Assembly: GCF_011075055.1 (NCBI RefSeq)
Contig: NC_058150.1
Location: 1,364,001 to 1,428,000, forward strand
DNA length: 64,000 nt
Reading direction: 5' to 3'
Origin: Mangifera indica
Taxonomy: Eukaryota; Streptophyta; Magnoliopsida; Sapindales; Anacardiaceae
In this document: positions 48,540-59,889 of the stretch, one piece after another
How the letters are laid out: each line of letters begins with the position of its first letter
Position numbering within the stretch: position 1 is the stretch's first letter
Notes under the pieces: model-generated
What the model saw: the letters and a program-made list of their open reading frames with translations, nothing else
Database searches by the model: none
Told to the model about the DNA's origin: nothing
Program-made: the position numbers and the translations under genes

Positions 48540-48876
48540 ATGGATCATGTGATTGCATTGACTTCATATTTTCCATCAAAATACATATTTGTTGCGAATC
48601 ACAAGTGCAGTATTTTAAAAGCCAAAAACCCATCGATTTCAAGAATTATTCCCACTGATAGAAAAATTTTTAAATTATACGTTAATCAGATTAGTAACTC
48701 GCCAGATTTTTTGAACCCACTAATGGAAGCCGTATCCAGGTACATGATCTCTCTATTGATTTCTTATTTGTTTAAATGTATTGGATAAAATATGTATTGA
48801 TTTACTATTATGATACCACAGGTTGAAGATGAAACTGAAGCAGCGCAGTAATGAAGGTCAGAGGGGAAAAAAATGA
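48540..48876 (+). CDS. Unrecognised small-ORF family, copy 2
   Basis: Two-exon model 48540..48739 and 48822..48876 gives 84 residues. Exon 1 encodes the core NHKCSILKAKNPSISRIIP, then NSPDFLNPLMEAVS. Exon 2 is short and basic (RLKMKLKQRSNEGQRGKK). The donor AG/GTACAT and acceptor CCACAG are good, and the same sites exist in copy 3. Without splicing the frame runs to 48788 (82 residues). Relative to copies 1 and 3, a one-base difference in an A5T5 run changes the frame after about residue 45, so either this copy or the other two are frame-shifted. No known domain, signal peptide or membrane segment is evident. I do not assign a function. Confidence 0.42.
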
Positions 48877-49720
48877 AAATGGTTAGTTGCCTGCATGTCG
48901 TTAACTCTTGTTATTGTTAAATTTAGAGATCAAAAAATAATGATAAAGCCAATTTAATTATTTATGAATGTTTCTTTTTAGTTTGAATTGGCTGATAAAG
49001 CTGACCTCCACCTCCAAGATTGTCGTTGAATGCTTGGAAGATTACTGCTGAAATCAGGTCATCATTCTTCTGGGAATTCCAATCATTCCATATGCCTCCG
49101 AACTCCGACGGCTACCACCACTGCAGCAACATTGTCTTCTACTAAGAAAGGGTTAATCGCTCGCGTACATAACCACCACTAGGGTTTTGAAAAGTTTCAC
49201 TTACACGAAGAATTTGATCCGCTGTACATAAAACCCTGCTAGAAATCGACCTTCCCATTTGTATAATTTTCGGCTTCATCGGAAGAACATTGATGATGGC
49301 TTCGTGTCCCATTTTGAATTATTTTTTGATTCATTGTACCACTGAATGATAAAGAATTTTTTTTTTTAATATGTAAAGTTGTCAAATTTTATATTTCTGG
49401 CGATGCTTGATAAAGATCCTAAATTAGCTCTTCTTTTTTATTTTATTTTTTCGTAAAAACAAATATTGATAGAAAATAGTACTTAATTTTAATTTTATAT
49501 AATTACCCTATATACCTGGTTCTAATTTGAAAAAAAAAAATTAAAAAATCTAGTAAAATATTAAAACTTTTATAAAGAAAGTTTGGGTTCAAATTTCTAT
49601 TACACTTGTAAAAACCTAATTTACCCTATTCCTTAGGGTTTACCTAGGTACCTAACACAGACAAGATTCTCCAGTTAATTAAAAAAAACTTATTTTTAAT
49701 TGATTAATTATATTATAAAA

Positions 49721-49723
<3 letters not shown>

Positions 49724-49767
<44 letters not shown>
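49724..49767. repeat. (AT)n microsatellite
   Basis: Nearly pure AT dinucleotide run of about 43 bp. The AT-rich sequence right after it (49775-49890) carries ATTTAAAATTACTTAATTA, the core of the palindromic MITE family. Confidence 0.85.
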
Positions 49768-49773
<6 letters not shown>

Positions 49774-50120
49774 GTAATAAATACAAAAATATATTAAATA
49801 TTAATGTGTTATCATAGAATTGAGTATTATTTTATTTATAATTTAAAATTACTTAATTATAATATAATATGTTAATATTTATACTCGCATTTATGCTGCT
49901 TGTTGATGCCTAAAGTATTATTGTTATATTATAGACAAATTGACCAAAGTCAGATGTTTTATTGATATCTTATAAGTTTTATAAATTTACTTATATAATG
50001 GAAAAATAGTTGTTTTATTATAATATTTTTAGCAACATTAATTTGTTTTTTAAATTGATAAAAAAAAAAATCTTACAAAAAATTATCTTACCACACAAAA
50101 TCAGCATATTAGGAAACTAA

Positions 50121-50380
50121 TTTAGAATAAAATTCAATTTTGGTAACAAAATCTGCATATTAAGAAACAAACCTAATTTAGAATAAAATTAATATTTGGT
50201 AACAAAATCTGAATAAAAAAACAAAATCTAGAATAAAATTCATATTAGGTAACAAAATCTGAATAAAAAAGACAAAATCTAGAATAAAATTCATGTTAGG
50301 TAACAAAATCTGAATTAAAAAAAGGAAATCTATGAGACAAATTTAGAATAAAATTTATATTTGGTAACAAAATCTGAAAA
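50121..50380. repeat. Minisatellite, five units of about 47-63 bp
   Basis: Five consecutive units share TTAGAATAAAATTCATATT followed by GGTAACAAAATCTGAATAAA, with an A-rich, length-variable end. Units three and four are almost identical. Located in the spacer between the two duplication units. Confidence 0.8.
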
Positions 50381-51229
50381 GAAAGAAATGAAATAGGCTC
50401 ATGAAAACTATAAATCTCTAACCAACTATAGAATATTGCAATTTGTTAAGTTTTTTAAGATGTAATGGTCATTTTTTAAACTATTAAAAAAAATATTAAA
50501 AATTTAAAAATTAAGAAAATACTCCCAAACTTTTTCTACATTTCAAAAAACCCTTAAAAATTTTATTAACACTACCAATATTTTTAAAAATTATAGTTCA
50601 CTTTCAAACTTTTAAAAATTGAAAATAGATTTCTAAGTGGGAAAATAAAAAGAATAAAGGGGAAAAGGAAAATCAAAAGAATAAGAGGGAAAATAAAAAT
50701 AAAAAATATATACAAAATAACTTTCATACTCTTTTGCTAAATGGGATTCACTAAAGAAAGTAAATAATAGACGGGAATATATGCAAAATTTCTATTGTTT
50801 GCGTGGCAAAGAAGGGGGTACAATATATAATAGGACATGAGTTAAAATTTCTTTCAACGACATTTCAAGATTAAATTTTTTATTTACTTAATGCTTGATA
50901 TTCAGGGTTCAACCTACTCAATATGATCAGTTCAATCATGAAAGAAGAGTTCGACTCGAGTGAGATTCCTCGTTATAAAAAAGGACTTTATTAATCTTTT
51001 AATGATAAATAAATATAACAATAATGACTAGAAAATTTATCATTATTACAATTTTTAATGACTAATGAATACATTTTGATAAGGGGAATAACTATTGTTG
51101 TTACAATTCTTAATGACTAGTAATTATAGTTTTAACAATAGTAATATTTATTATTGAGATTACGTTTAATAACCAATAAATATAGTTATAATGATGAAAA
51201 TATTTATTGTTGATAATGTAAGCTTTGTG
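50381..51229. other. Spacer between duplication units A and B
   Basis: AT-rich with no gene. From about 51000 it contains degenerate repeats built on ATTTTTAATGACTA and TTTATCGTTATTA-like words; these continue to about 51350, into unit B. Confidence 0.45.
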
Positions 51230-51483
51230 ACTGGCAAATATTATTAGAATCATAAGAAGATTATTCACTACTATTATTTTTAACGACTCAAATATTAAAA
51301 TAATAATAAAAATATTTATCGTTATTATTATCTTTTAATGGCAAAACTTATATTTGTCACTATACATATTAATAATACGATTTTTATTCCCTTCGTTAAT
51401 CTTTAATTGGGAAACTTTAATAACAAGTAGCGACAACCTTTTTTCGTATTTAAAACCTTTTAATGTATTTGTAATAGATACAC

Positions 51484-51672
51484 ATAAAATATCAATAAAA
51501 TTATATGTACCCTTTTAAATACACAAATATATACACACTTATAAATATCATCACATAATTGAGTGATTTTGAATTTAGGATAAAATATCACTCAATCATG
51601 TGATGACACATATAAATGTGTATACAATTATATATCTAAAATAAGTATATATAGTATTGCTCTATAAAATAT
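51484..51672. mobile_element. Palindromic MITE with 9-bp target duplication
   Basis: The 171-bp element 51493-51663 is almost a complete inverted repeat (ATCATCACATAATTGAGTGA against its complement near 51587-51607). It is flanked by perfect ATAAAATAT at 51484-51492 and 51664-51672. The corresponding site in unit A, near 47130, lacks it. Confidence 0.75.
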
Positions 51673-52767
51673 ATAATAAATTACATGATAGTACAAAAGT
51701 ATGTGTTTATTAAGAATATATATATTTGCCTAATATATTTTCATGAAAAGGTTAACATACATGGCAAACGGACAAGGCGAGTAAGAGCAAAAACTAGTCG
51801 CCCTATACAGATTAAAATATGCACACTTATTTGATCCTATGGGTATAAACGTTTCAAAAGATAGTCGTAATTAGATCAATGTTATTTTATAAGAAACTCA
51901 TCTTTTTATTTCTTTTCATATTCTAAAGCTTCGATGCTCTCTCTAGAAATGTTTAATTCATATTAAAAAAAAAAAATTTCATTTATCGTCAATCTTTCTC
52001 TCATACTTTTCCTCCTTTATTAATTTCTCATTATTTTGATCTAATACTCTTATTATTTTTTCGTGAATAAAACATCCATGTAAACAATTTTTTCTTGGAT
52101 AGAGTCTCCATCTTGTGACAAATCTTCAATCCAAGTCTTTTATTTTTCTTTTTGTTTTCACCGATACATTCCCCATTAGATGATAAAGTTAATGTATAGT
52201 TGTCTTCAATAGATTTTTATATTAGAAGTCTAAATACCATTTGTCTCCTTTTAAAGCTTTCGTGATTAATCTCTAAGATTTTTCCTCTTAAGTTCCAAAG
52301 GTTAGTTTGTTAGCCGATAGTAAGTGAGAAAGAAAAGAAACAATAGATAATTTTGAAATGTGTTAAGTGATATTCAAGAGAAATAATAAAGAAAAACTAA
52401 TTAAATTTTTTTTAAATTACAGGTACTCATAGGGATAAGTACATCGAATTCATTCGCAGTAAATAAGTATTTCTATGGTATGACTCTAGAAACTTTTAGC
52501 CCATATCAACCATTCTTTTTGGGTTTTTTTTTGAATTTTTGGTTACATAATAATTTTGAAAAAAGAATAATAGAGATAAAATGGTAGTTTCACTTTCTAA
52601 TATTATTTTTTCATTAACTAACTTTGATTTTGGGTAAAAAGTGTTATTTATTCACATTAGAGGTGTAAAAGGTTTTACGGCCATACCTTGGGTGGGAAAA
52701 TGTAACTTACTCATGTTTTTATCTTGGAAACAAATTTGGCAACAAAATCTAATGGCTTTTGTATCAG

Positions 52768-53284
52768 ATTCTGCATTACTGACGTTGGATTTCCTTAAGT
52801 TACGATAAATACGTCCTCACTCTACCTTAACTCTCACCACCTCCTCTGAAATCCAAAATCTCTTTCACAGTTTCATATTTTTTCTCTTGCTTTTTTCCTA
52901 TAAAACTTTAGAAAATTCATAAGGAAATCTAAGAAAAGTTTAGATGGATTATGTGATTGAATTCACTTCATATTTTCCATCAAAATCCATATCTGTTGTG
53001 AAACACAAGTGCAGTATTCTAAAAGCCAAAAACGCATCGATTTCAAGAATTATTCCCACTGATAGAAATATTTTAAATTATACGTTAATCGGATTAGTAG
53101 CTCACCAGATTTTTCGAACCCACTAATGGAAGCCATTCCCAGGTACGTGATCTCTCTATTGATTTCTTATTTGTGTAAATGTATTGGGTAAAATATGTAT
53201 TTGATTTACTGTTATGATACCACAGGTTGAAGATGAAACTGAAGCAGCGCACTAACGGAGGTCAGAGGGAAGAAAATGAAAATG
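52768..53284 (+). pseudogene. Small-ORF family, copy 3 (probably decayed)
   Basis: Starts at the ATG 52944 and reads 60 residues to the stop at 53124-53126, with core KHKCSILKAKNASISRIIP. It matches copy 2 closely, but most codon differences change the amino acid (about eight against one silent), which suggests loss of constraint. A one-base difference puts the rest of the copy 2-like exon 1 out of frame. The exon 1 donor (53143) and exon 2 (53226-53284) are preserved. The promoter block CAGATTCTGCATTA ... GGATTTCCTT is kept, but the TATA box reads GATAAATA (52804-52811), a change at its first base. If copies 1 and 3 represent the true frame, this is an intact 60-residue ORF instead. Confidence 0.45.
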
Positions 53285-53545
53285 GTTAGTTGCATGAATG
53301 ATATTAACTCTTTTGATTGATAAGGCCAATTTAATTATTTATGAATGTTTCTTTTCAGATTGAATTGGCTGGTAAAGTTGACCTCCACCTCCAAGATTGT
53401 GGTTGAATGTTTGGAGGATTACTGTCGAAATCAGCTCGTCATTCTTCTGGGAATTCCGATCAACAGCATTAGCGGCATCAACCTTCCCCATCACCGCCAC
53501 TGCTATCGGAGCAAAACCACACCCACAAGCATGACAGGAAATTAA

Positions 53546-53676
53546 CTTGTAATTAGGGGTGTTTAAAATTATTCGAAAACTGAATTGAATCAATATCCAA
53601 TTTTTTGAATTTTTCTCGGACTATAACTTCGGCTTGGTTCACTCATTTTTCCATTTTGAACATTCCTACTTCCAAT
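53546..53676. mobile_element. hAT-type MITE inserted in unit B
   Basis: The 115-bp element 53554-53668 starts TAGGGGTGTTTAAAA and ends, reverse-complemented, TAGGAATGTTCAAAA. Flanks CTTGTAAT (53546-53553) and CTTCCAAT (53669-53676) look like an aged 8-bp duplication. Unit A lacks it at the matching position, near 49145. Confidence 0.68.
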
Positions 53677-54010
53677 TAGAAAGGGTTAATTACAGTGGGT
53701 TGCTGAAAAGTTTCACTTTGCATGAAGAATTTTATTCTGTTTTACAGAAATCCAATTAGAAATCGGCCTTCTCATTTGAATCATTATCGGCTTCATTGGA
53801 AGAACATTGATGATGGCTTTGTGTCCCATTTTGAATGATTTTTAGCTTCATTGTACCACTGAATATTAAAGAATTATTCAATTTTTTTTAATGTAAAATT
53901 GTAAAATTTTATATTTCTTAATCAACCCATACTTCAGTGGCGATGCTTGATAAAGATCCCTAATTAACTCTTCTTATTTCTTTTATTTAATTTATTTTGT
54001 TTAAAAATTT

Positions 54011-57000
54011 GATAATAGTACTTAATTTTATTTTTATTTTCCATGGAAATTGACCTCTAGTTATCACATGTATACAGTAGCTATTCTGTTTTCTTGTGGG
54101 AAATATTCTAGATGAAAATCTTCCGATCATCACATTTTAACAATAAAACTATCTGTGTAGTTTTCTTTTTATATAATTTAATTACATAAATAATATATTA
54201 TTTTATAATTAAATAATTTTAAATTAAAAATAAAATAATATTTAATTATTTAATGATATATTATCTATATATTTAAATTATATATTTAAAATATATAGAT
54301 ATATATTATTATTCAAATTTTATTAATATACAGGAATTGACCACCTCTACTTATCACATGCGTACTCCATAACCCTTTTTATCGTTTCCAAAAGCATCAA
54401 AATAAAGTATGGTTTCCAATCCGGATTAGTGAATGGGTTCAATAATTAATCACTTATTTTCTTCTAAAAGATGCATTAGAGGCCTGTGCTTTAGCAAGTA
54501 TTGATTGATATCAAACTTTCATCATGCTTCAACTTTATAAAAGTTTCATCTAATTAGAACAATAATAATTCATTACTATCTGATACGTGGTTTGGTTTGC
54601 GCTAACTTGTTTGGTTAATCAGATAATAAAAAATTTCGATGTTCAATCTTAGGTATTAAAAAATTAATAAGATAATTTTAATTTTTGTCATAATTTTACC
54701 CTTGGGCATAAAATTTTTTTAACTAAAGCGTTTAAAATTACGAGTATCCCTAAACCCCTATTTAAAATTACCCTTCCGCCATCATCTCCACGGTCAATAT
54801 ATTTCAATGAAAAAAAAATAAGTCACCATCAAAACAAAAGATGTGATCAATTCTGTTCGGATATAAAAGATGGCTCATACAAGATTAAAAGTAGCCAAAT
54901 ATGAGTTGGGAAGTTGTCAACTTTAATCTAGAAGAAAAGTTGTTAATGCCAATCAAGACGAAAGGATGAAAAACGTTACATTCTTGTTCAACCGCCAACT
55001 CTCTGATTTAATGTTAGTTTTCTTATTGTCCTCTCCCATCCAATCTCCAACTTTTGCTTTGTTACGGTTCCATTTATTTTAATATATTAATAATATTTAA
55101 GTAAAATAATTTTTTCATAATTTATAATCTTTTAAATTATATATATATTTTATTTTTAGTAATATAAACCAAATGCAATCATCATTATGACAAGACTATA
55201 TTATATAGTTCTTTTTAAGTACAAAATTACATATGTGAAGGTAGACTGAAATTATAGCAATTATTTTTAAGTGGGATAACAAAGATTGAAGCATAACAAG
55301 CGAGAAAAGGGAAAAAAGCATTCCAAGATTTTGCCCTGATTGAAGGCAAATGAATGTGAAAATGATGTCTTCCTTCAAAAATAATAGGTGGACTTCAAAA
55401 AAGGTAACTGCTAACCTACCAAATTTATTATAAATCTAACTCACCGTTGCCCGAATTAAATTTTCAATGCTACATCTACTTCACCTTTTGTCTTTCCACG
55501 ACAATAAGCATGTACAAAAAATAATGTATCATTTTAATAAATTAAAATTAAAATCCTTATATAATGCTAAGTTAGTAACAGCACCTGTATTTTTATTTAA
55601 TTCATATTTTAAATATATTGTTTCAAATTTTTGATATTAAAATATATTAAACGTATATTTTATATATTTATTATGTTAAATGTGTATTTTTATTGTTTTT
55701 TATGTTTTTCATTTTTTATGAATTTTTTAAAGTATAAAGATATTTATTATATTTTTAATTAATTATCATATTGTCGTAACTACATAAAACAAAAAACTAA
55801 ATATTTTGTCATTTAAATTTCTAATCTTTTCTAATAATTTTTTATGACAGTATGGAATTATTAATCAGAAAACCTATGAAAAGTGTTAAAATTTTATTTG
55901 ATATTACTGTATTTTTAAAAACATATTATTGATAATGTGTCATATTAAACCTATATATACACGTTCTGTATTCGAATTTTATGATCTTTTTTTTATAAAA
56001 ATATTTTTTATTATTTACTGTATTATACCTATATAATTATTGTATTATTTTTTTTCTCTATTCAGGTATTTACTAACTATGATATAATGTATATAATTGT
56101 ATCTTTATATAGTTATACTTATGACAATTAATCTTTATTTTTTTATTGATAATTTTTATTATCTTTGGGTATGGAGACAAATTTTGGGTATTAAAATTAT
56201 TATTGTGTTTTTAAAATGTCATAGTATGTAATTTTTTAATCTATTTATAAACAAGATAAATATTATATTGTACGTTTTGTAAATAATATATTGGGCTAAT
56301 TCAAGAAGACATTGAAACGCTAAAAACTCTTAAAGTAATGGAAATTGTAGATAATTTCAGATTAATTTGAATTGTATCAAGTCAACTCAAACATAGTTTA
56401 AATTTGATTAAAGTTGAAAGATTTTAATATATTTCTTATTTGGATCGGAGTTGAGTTGAAAGTTTTTAATCGAAAACACAAAATAATGACATGAACTATT
56501 AGGATTAGACTAGTAATTGGAAACTTAGTTGATGTAATTCCCATAACCACACATGATTTGTTTCTAGTACTTAATCTTTTATATTAAATGCTCTAGATAC
56601 GGGATTATAATAAAGACCAAATGACTATTTTCCCCTCAAGTTTTAGTGCAAATTTAAAGATATATTTACAACAGTTGAAAATTTTAAATATTCATTCATA
56701 AATTAACTTTTTAACTTTTGTTAAAAATTTTATTTATAAAAAAATAAAATCATTATTTTATCAATAGTATTAAAAAATATATAATTATATAATTATATCT
56801 TATTCTTCCTCTTTGATTTTGAAAGCTCGCATCTCACTTTTAATCGCAACTTTGAAAGGTGTCTTCCTCCTTCTCTTCCTTTCTCTTTCAAATCTTTAAA
56901 ATTTTCTTTTTTTTTCTGAGACTAAAACTTTAGCCTATAATAAATTATCTATATTCGAGATTACTGACAACATGAGCGTCACATGTTCCCCACTAATCAA

Positions 57001-58458
57001 TTAAAAATATAAATAATGACAACTTTTAAATCATGTTCACACATTGAATAAGACATAAAGCTATAATTCCTGTTTTCCACACCATTCAATTAAACATTCG
57101 TAATATCCACCGGCATAAAAATTTATTTTAATTTTTTGTGGCTAAAAATGAACACTGTGTTCTCTTTTGACTAACCCTTCCAAGACGTCTCCAGCTACAA
57201 ACCAACCCAATTAACTCTTCAGCGAAAGCGATTAATTTCTGTACAACTAAAAATTAGCAAAATTAGTGAAATTTGATTATTGTGTTTTGAATTTATTTAT
57301 TTAATTAATACGGACAGAATTTTTGATTAAAAAATCATTTTTTTACACTTTAATTTTATGATAGAAAATATATTGGCCTTAGTTCTCTTTTCCATTGTCG
57401 GAGAAAAAATTAAAACGGAATAATTTTTAAACCCCTAATAGTGTTCTCAGATTTCATAAAACCCCCTTCAAATACCAATAATAACACAAAAACCCTATAA
57501 AACTTTCAACTTTAACATTATTGGCCATTCTTACTATTATAGGGATTAAAGATATTTAACCTTGACCTTTATGACTTTCTTGGGAGAAACAAAACCTCTC
57601 ATGTTTATTCAAACTTTAAAAGCCATTCACTTTATTTGATTATTATCAAATTGAGTTCAAATTTCTCATTGCTTAACTTAATAAATTCATAATTTAATTA
57701 AAGTGTAATATTAATAAATCTCTTAAAATTTTAAAATATTAATAAAATTTAATTTATTAATATAAATACTATAAAATTTAATTATAATTTTTTAAGCCCA
57801 CTTCAAGTCAATAATTAGGGGAACCCGACCTTACAATTTCCGAACACATCAGACTCGAAGCTTTGTGTAGTCTTAATCAAGTCAACCATAATTAAAAAAA
57901 GAAATAATTGCCGAAAATCAGGGACCAGGTAGGAAGAATTTACAGTACTGTCACGAGTTCTAATACGACCAAGTCACTATCACCGTCACGGTGGACCCTC
58001 CGCATCTTGCCTGTTTTATTCCACCAATTAAAAATATCTCCGTTATTGTCACGAGACAAACAGTCACATTACACAAGGCCAACACGTGGCATACCACTTC
58101 CACGTATTCAAACTTGGAAAATATTCTTTAAATTATGATAATAAAAAAAAAAACTCTCCTAAATTTAAAAAATTAATATAAATTAATTATTAATAAAATT
58201 AATGTCAAAATAACAGATAAATAGACAATTTATTAATATTGATATGATTGCTTTGCCATTCAACTTCTTTTTATTTACCATACATGCCATAGAGCGTTTA
58301 GGTGGATCCCACTGTCATCCACCTATGAGAGCTACTTATCACATTTCATTATCCTGCATTAAAAGTACGGTAAAACATCCCATCCAACGGTTTTTCTGAC
58401 ATTCACTTTACCAATTACGGTAAATTTATAATTATTCACTTAAAAGTTTCAAACCACT
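54011..58458. other. AT-rich gene-empty region
   Basis: No gene supported over 4.4 kb. A palindromic AT element lies at about 54160-54310. A one-ended relative of the fold-back element at 62873 lies at about 56613-56930 (ACTATTTTCCCCTCAAGTTT). Short GC-richer stretches at 57900-58100 are non-coding as far as I can see. The last part is the 3' flank of the ASPG1-like gene. Confidence 0.45.
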
Positions 58459-59889
58459 TTAACATTTGCTAGGAGCGAATCCAACACGATTATTGACCAA
58501 GTCGTAGCTGACACGTGTCCGCTGCTGCTGTACGTTGCCTATAATGGACAGAGACGACCTCGTTGGGGCAAATGCGAAACAGAAGGTCCCCATCGAATCC
58601 ACTGGAACAAGGTAATTTTTGGCCGGTAAATTCAAAGATTTTCCACCGGAGAAGAGAAACGACACCGTTGGGACACTGACGGTAGATAAACCAGAAAAAT
58701 CGTAACACGTGTCGAACAAAGCAAAGCCACTAGTGGATTTTAAGTTGCCCGCGTATTTACGGAACGAGTCACGGAGTGCAACATAAGCCTGAGTCGGTAA
58801 CCGAGATATGGCGGTCCCACAGTCGACAATCACTCCACCGTTGCCTGAGCTGCCCAATGCGAAAACCGACGGTGGTATTTGAACCGGCTTACCTCCGACG
58901 CTGAAACCGATGAGCCCGACGTAATAAAATGTATCAAGTTTTGGGTTTTTGAGTAACGGAGCTAGGACTGAGTCAGAGGGAAAGGCCGAGTTGAACTCTA
59001 GACTACCTGAATCGGCCGAGTCACGATCAACCAAACAGTAAGAAAACGACTTCGCTTTAACCTGTCTAGTGAGTGAGATCTTGCCACCACCGAGTCCAAT
59101 TAAACCAGCGGCTCCGGCGAATAACCCCTGATTGTTATGGCCACAACCGATAGCCACATTTGGTACGGTCCCGCTGTTTCCAAACGACAGCGTTTCGGTC
59201 ACAAAATCGCCGACAGTGTAAGAGCCGTCACCGTACGACACTTGATATTGGCACGTGGTTCCGCTACACCCGGCCCTGTCGAGAGCTGCACACTGTTGGG
59301 TGTTACAACCGAGAGAACGGTAAGACGACGACAATTTCGGGTTATAAATCGGGTCGGACTGCTGGTAACATCTAGAAAATGAACAAGGTTGACACTGAAT
59401 CCAGTTAACGTCACTGCCAGTGTCGATGGTCATGTAGTACTGTTTGGGCGGAGTCCCGACACCGATCCGAGAGAAGTACTCGCCGCTGCCTTGGCTAAGC
59501 CCGGACACGACGGGAGTGGACAAATCCTCGGGGAGGATCTGATTGAGAGCGAGGCTAAGCTTACTTCTCAGAGAGTTGACTCGAGCTGAGTCGCGAGCTA
59601 GTCGAGAGTTTAGTAGTGCCACGTAGTCTTTCATCTGGGTTTTGAAGATGGTGTCACGTGAGAGAAGCGGCAGTGAAAACGAAGAAGAAGAAGAAGAATT
59701 GATTGCGGAGAGGGAAACAAATTCTTGTTCTAGTGGTTCAATGGAGAGGATGTCGAGTGCTTGTTGAAGAACAAAGGAGACGTTGAGGACGGATGTTGTG
59801 AATTCTGATGAGACTGTACGAGAGACAACAGCGGAGGAAGAAAGAAGAAGAGTAAAAGCGAAGAGAAGTAAGACTTTTCTTGAAGCCAT
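58459..59889 (-). CDS. Secreted A1-family aspartic protease, ASPG1-like
   Basis: Intronless, 476 residues. A signal peptide spans residues 1 to about 24 (VLLLFAFTLLLSSSAVVS). The prosegment runs to about 130. The mature domain begins with GSGEYFSRIGVGTPPKQYYM. First catalytic motif DTGSD at 156-160; second is DCGTA at 356-360, where most family members have DS/TG. Other family features are NWIQCQPCSFSRCYQQSDPI, paired cysteines, LFDTCYDFSGLSTVSVPTVS, FCFAFAP and SIIGNVQQQ near the end. It matches the atypical plant group that includes Arabidopsis ASPG1, a guard-cell protease tied to drought and ABA response. To my recollection ASPG1 also carries Cys at this spot, so this may be a clade trait. 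The coding region is clearly more GC-rich than its surroundings. Confidence 0.93.
   Translation of the reverse strand: MASRKVLLLFAFTLLLSSSAVVSRTVSSEFTTSVLNVSFVLQQALDILSIEPLEQEFVSLSAINSSSSSSFSLPLLSRDTIFKTQMKDYVALLNSRLARDSARVNSLRSKLSLALNQILPEDLSTPVVSGLSQGSGEYFSRIGVGTPPKQYYMTIDTGSDVNWIQCQPCSFSRCYQQSDPIYNPKLSSSYRSLGCNTQQCAALDRAGCSGTTCQYQVSYGDGSYTVGDFVTETLSFGNSGTVPNVAIGCGHNNQGLFAGAAGLIGLGGGKISLTRQVKAKSFSYCLVDRDSADSGSLEFNSAFPSDSVLAPLLKNPKLDTFYYVGLIGFSVGGKPVQIPPSVFALGSSGNGGVIVDCGTAISRLPTQAYVALRDSFRKYAGNLKSTSGFALFDTCYDFSGLSTVSVPTVSFLFSGGKSLNLPAKNYLVPVDSMGTFCFAFAPTRSSLSIIGNVQQQRTRVSYDLVNNRVGFAPSKC

Larger units (their letters stand above)
46910..49480. repeat. Second tandem duplication, unit A
   Basis: Aligns in order with 51230-54010. 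Shared blocks include the sequence around 47225-47330 (ATATGCACACTTAT), the promoter and ORF around 48370-48880, and TTGATGATGGCTTCGTGTCC near 49290. Divergence by substitutions and indels is considerable outside the promoter and ORF. Confidence 0.75.
51230..54010. repeat. Second tandem duplication, unit B
   Basis: Counterpart of 46910-49480 with two extra insertions: a palindromic MITE at 51493-51663 and a hAT-type MITE at 53554-53668. Both are absent from the matching sites of unit A. Confidence 0.75.

Noticed and set aside
53345..53545. 66-residue ORF after small-ORF copy 3 (LNWLVKLTSTSKIVVECLED) as a third exon
   Set aside because: Its frame does not join exon 2 in phase, and the matching region of unit A has a stop; not supported as coding.
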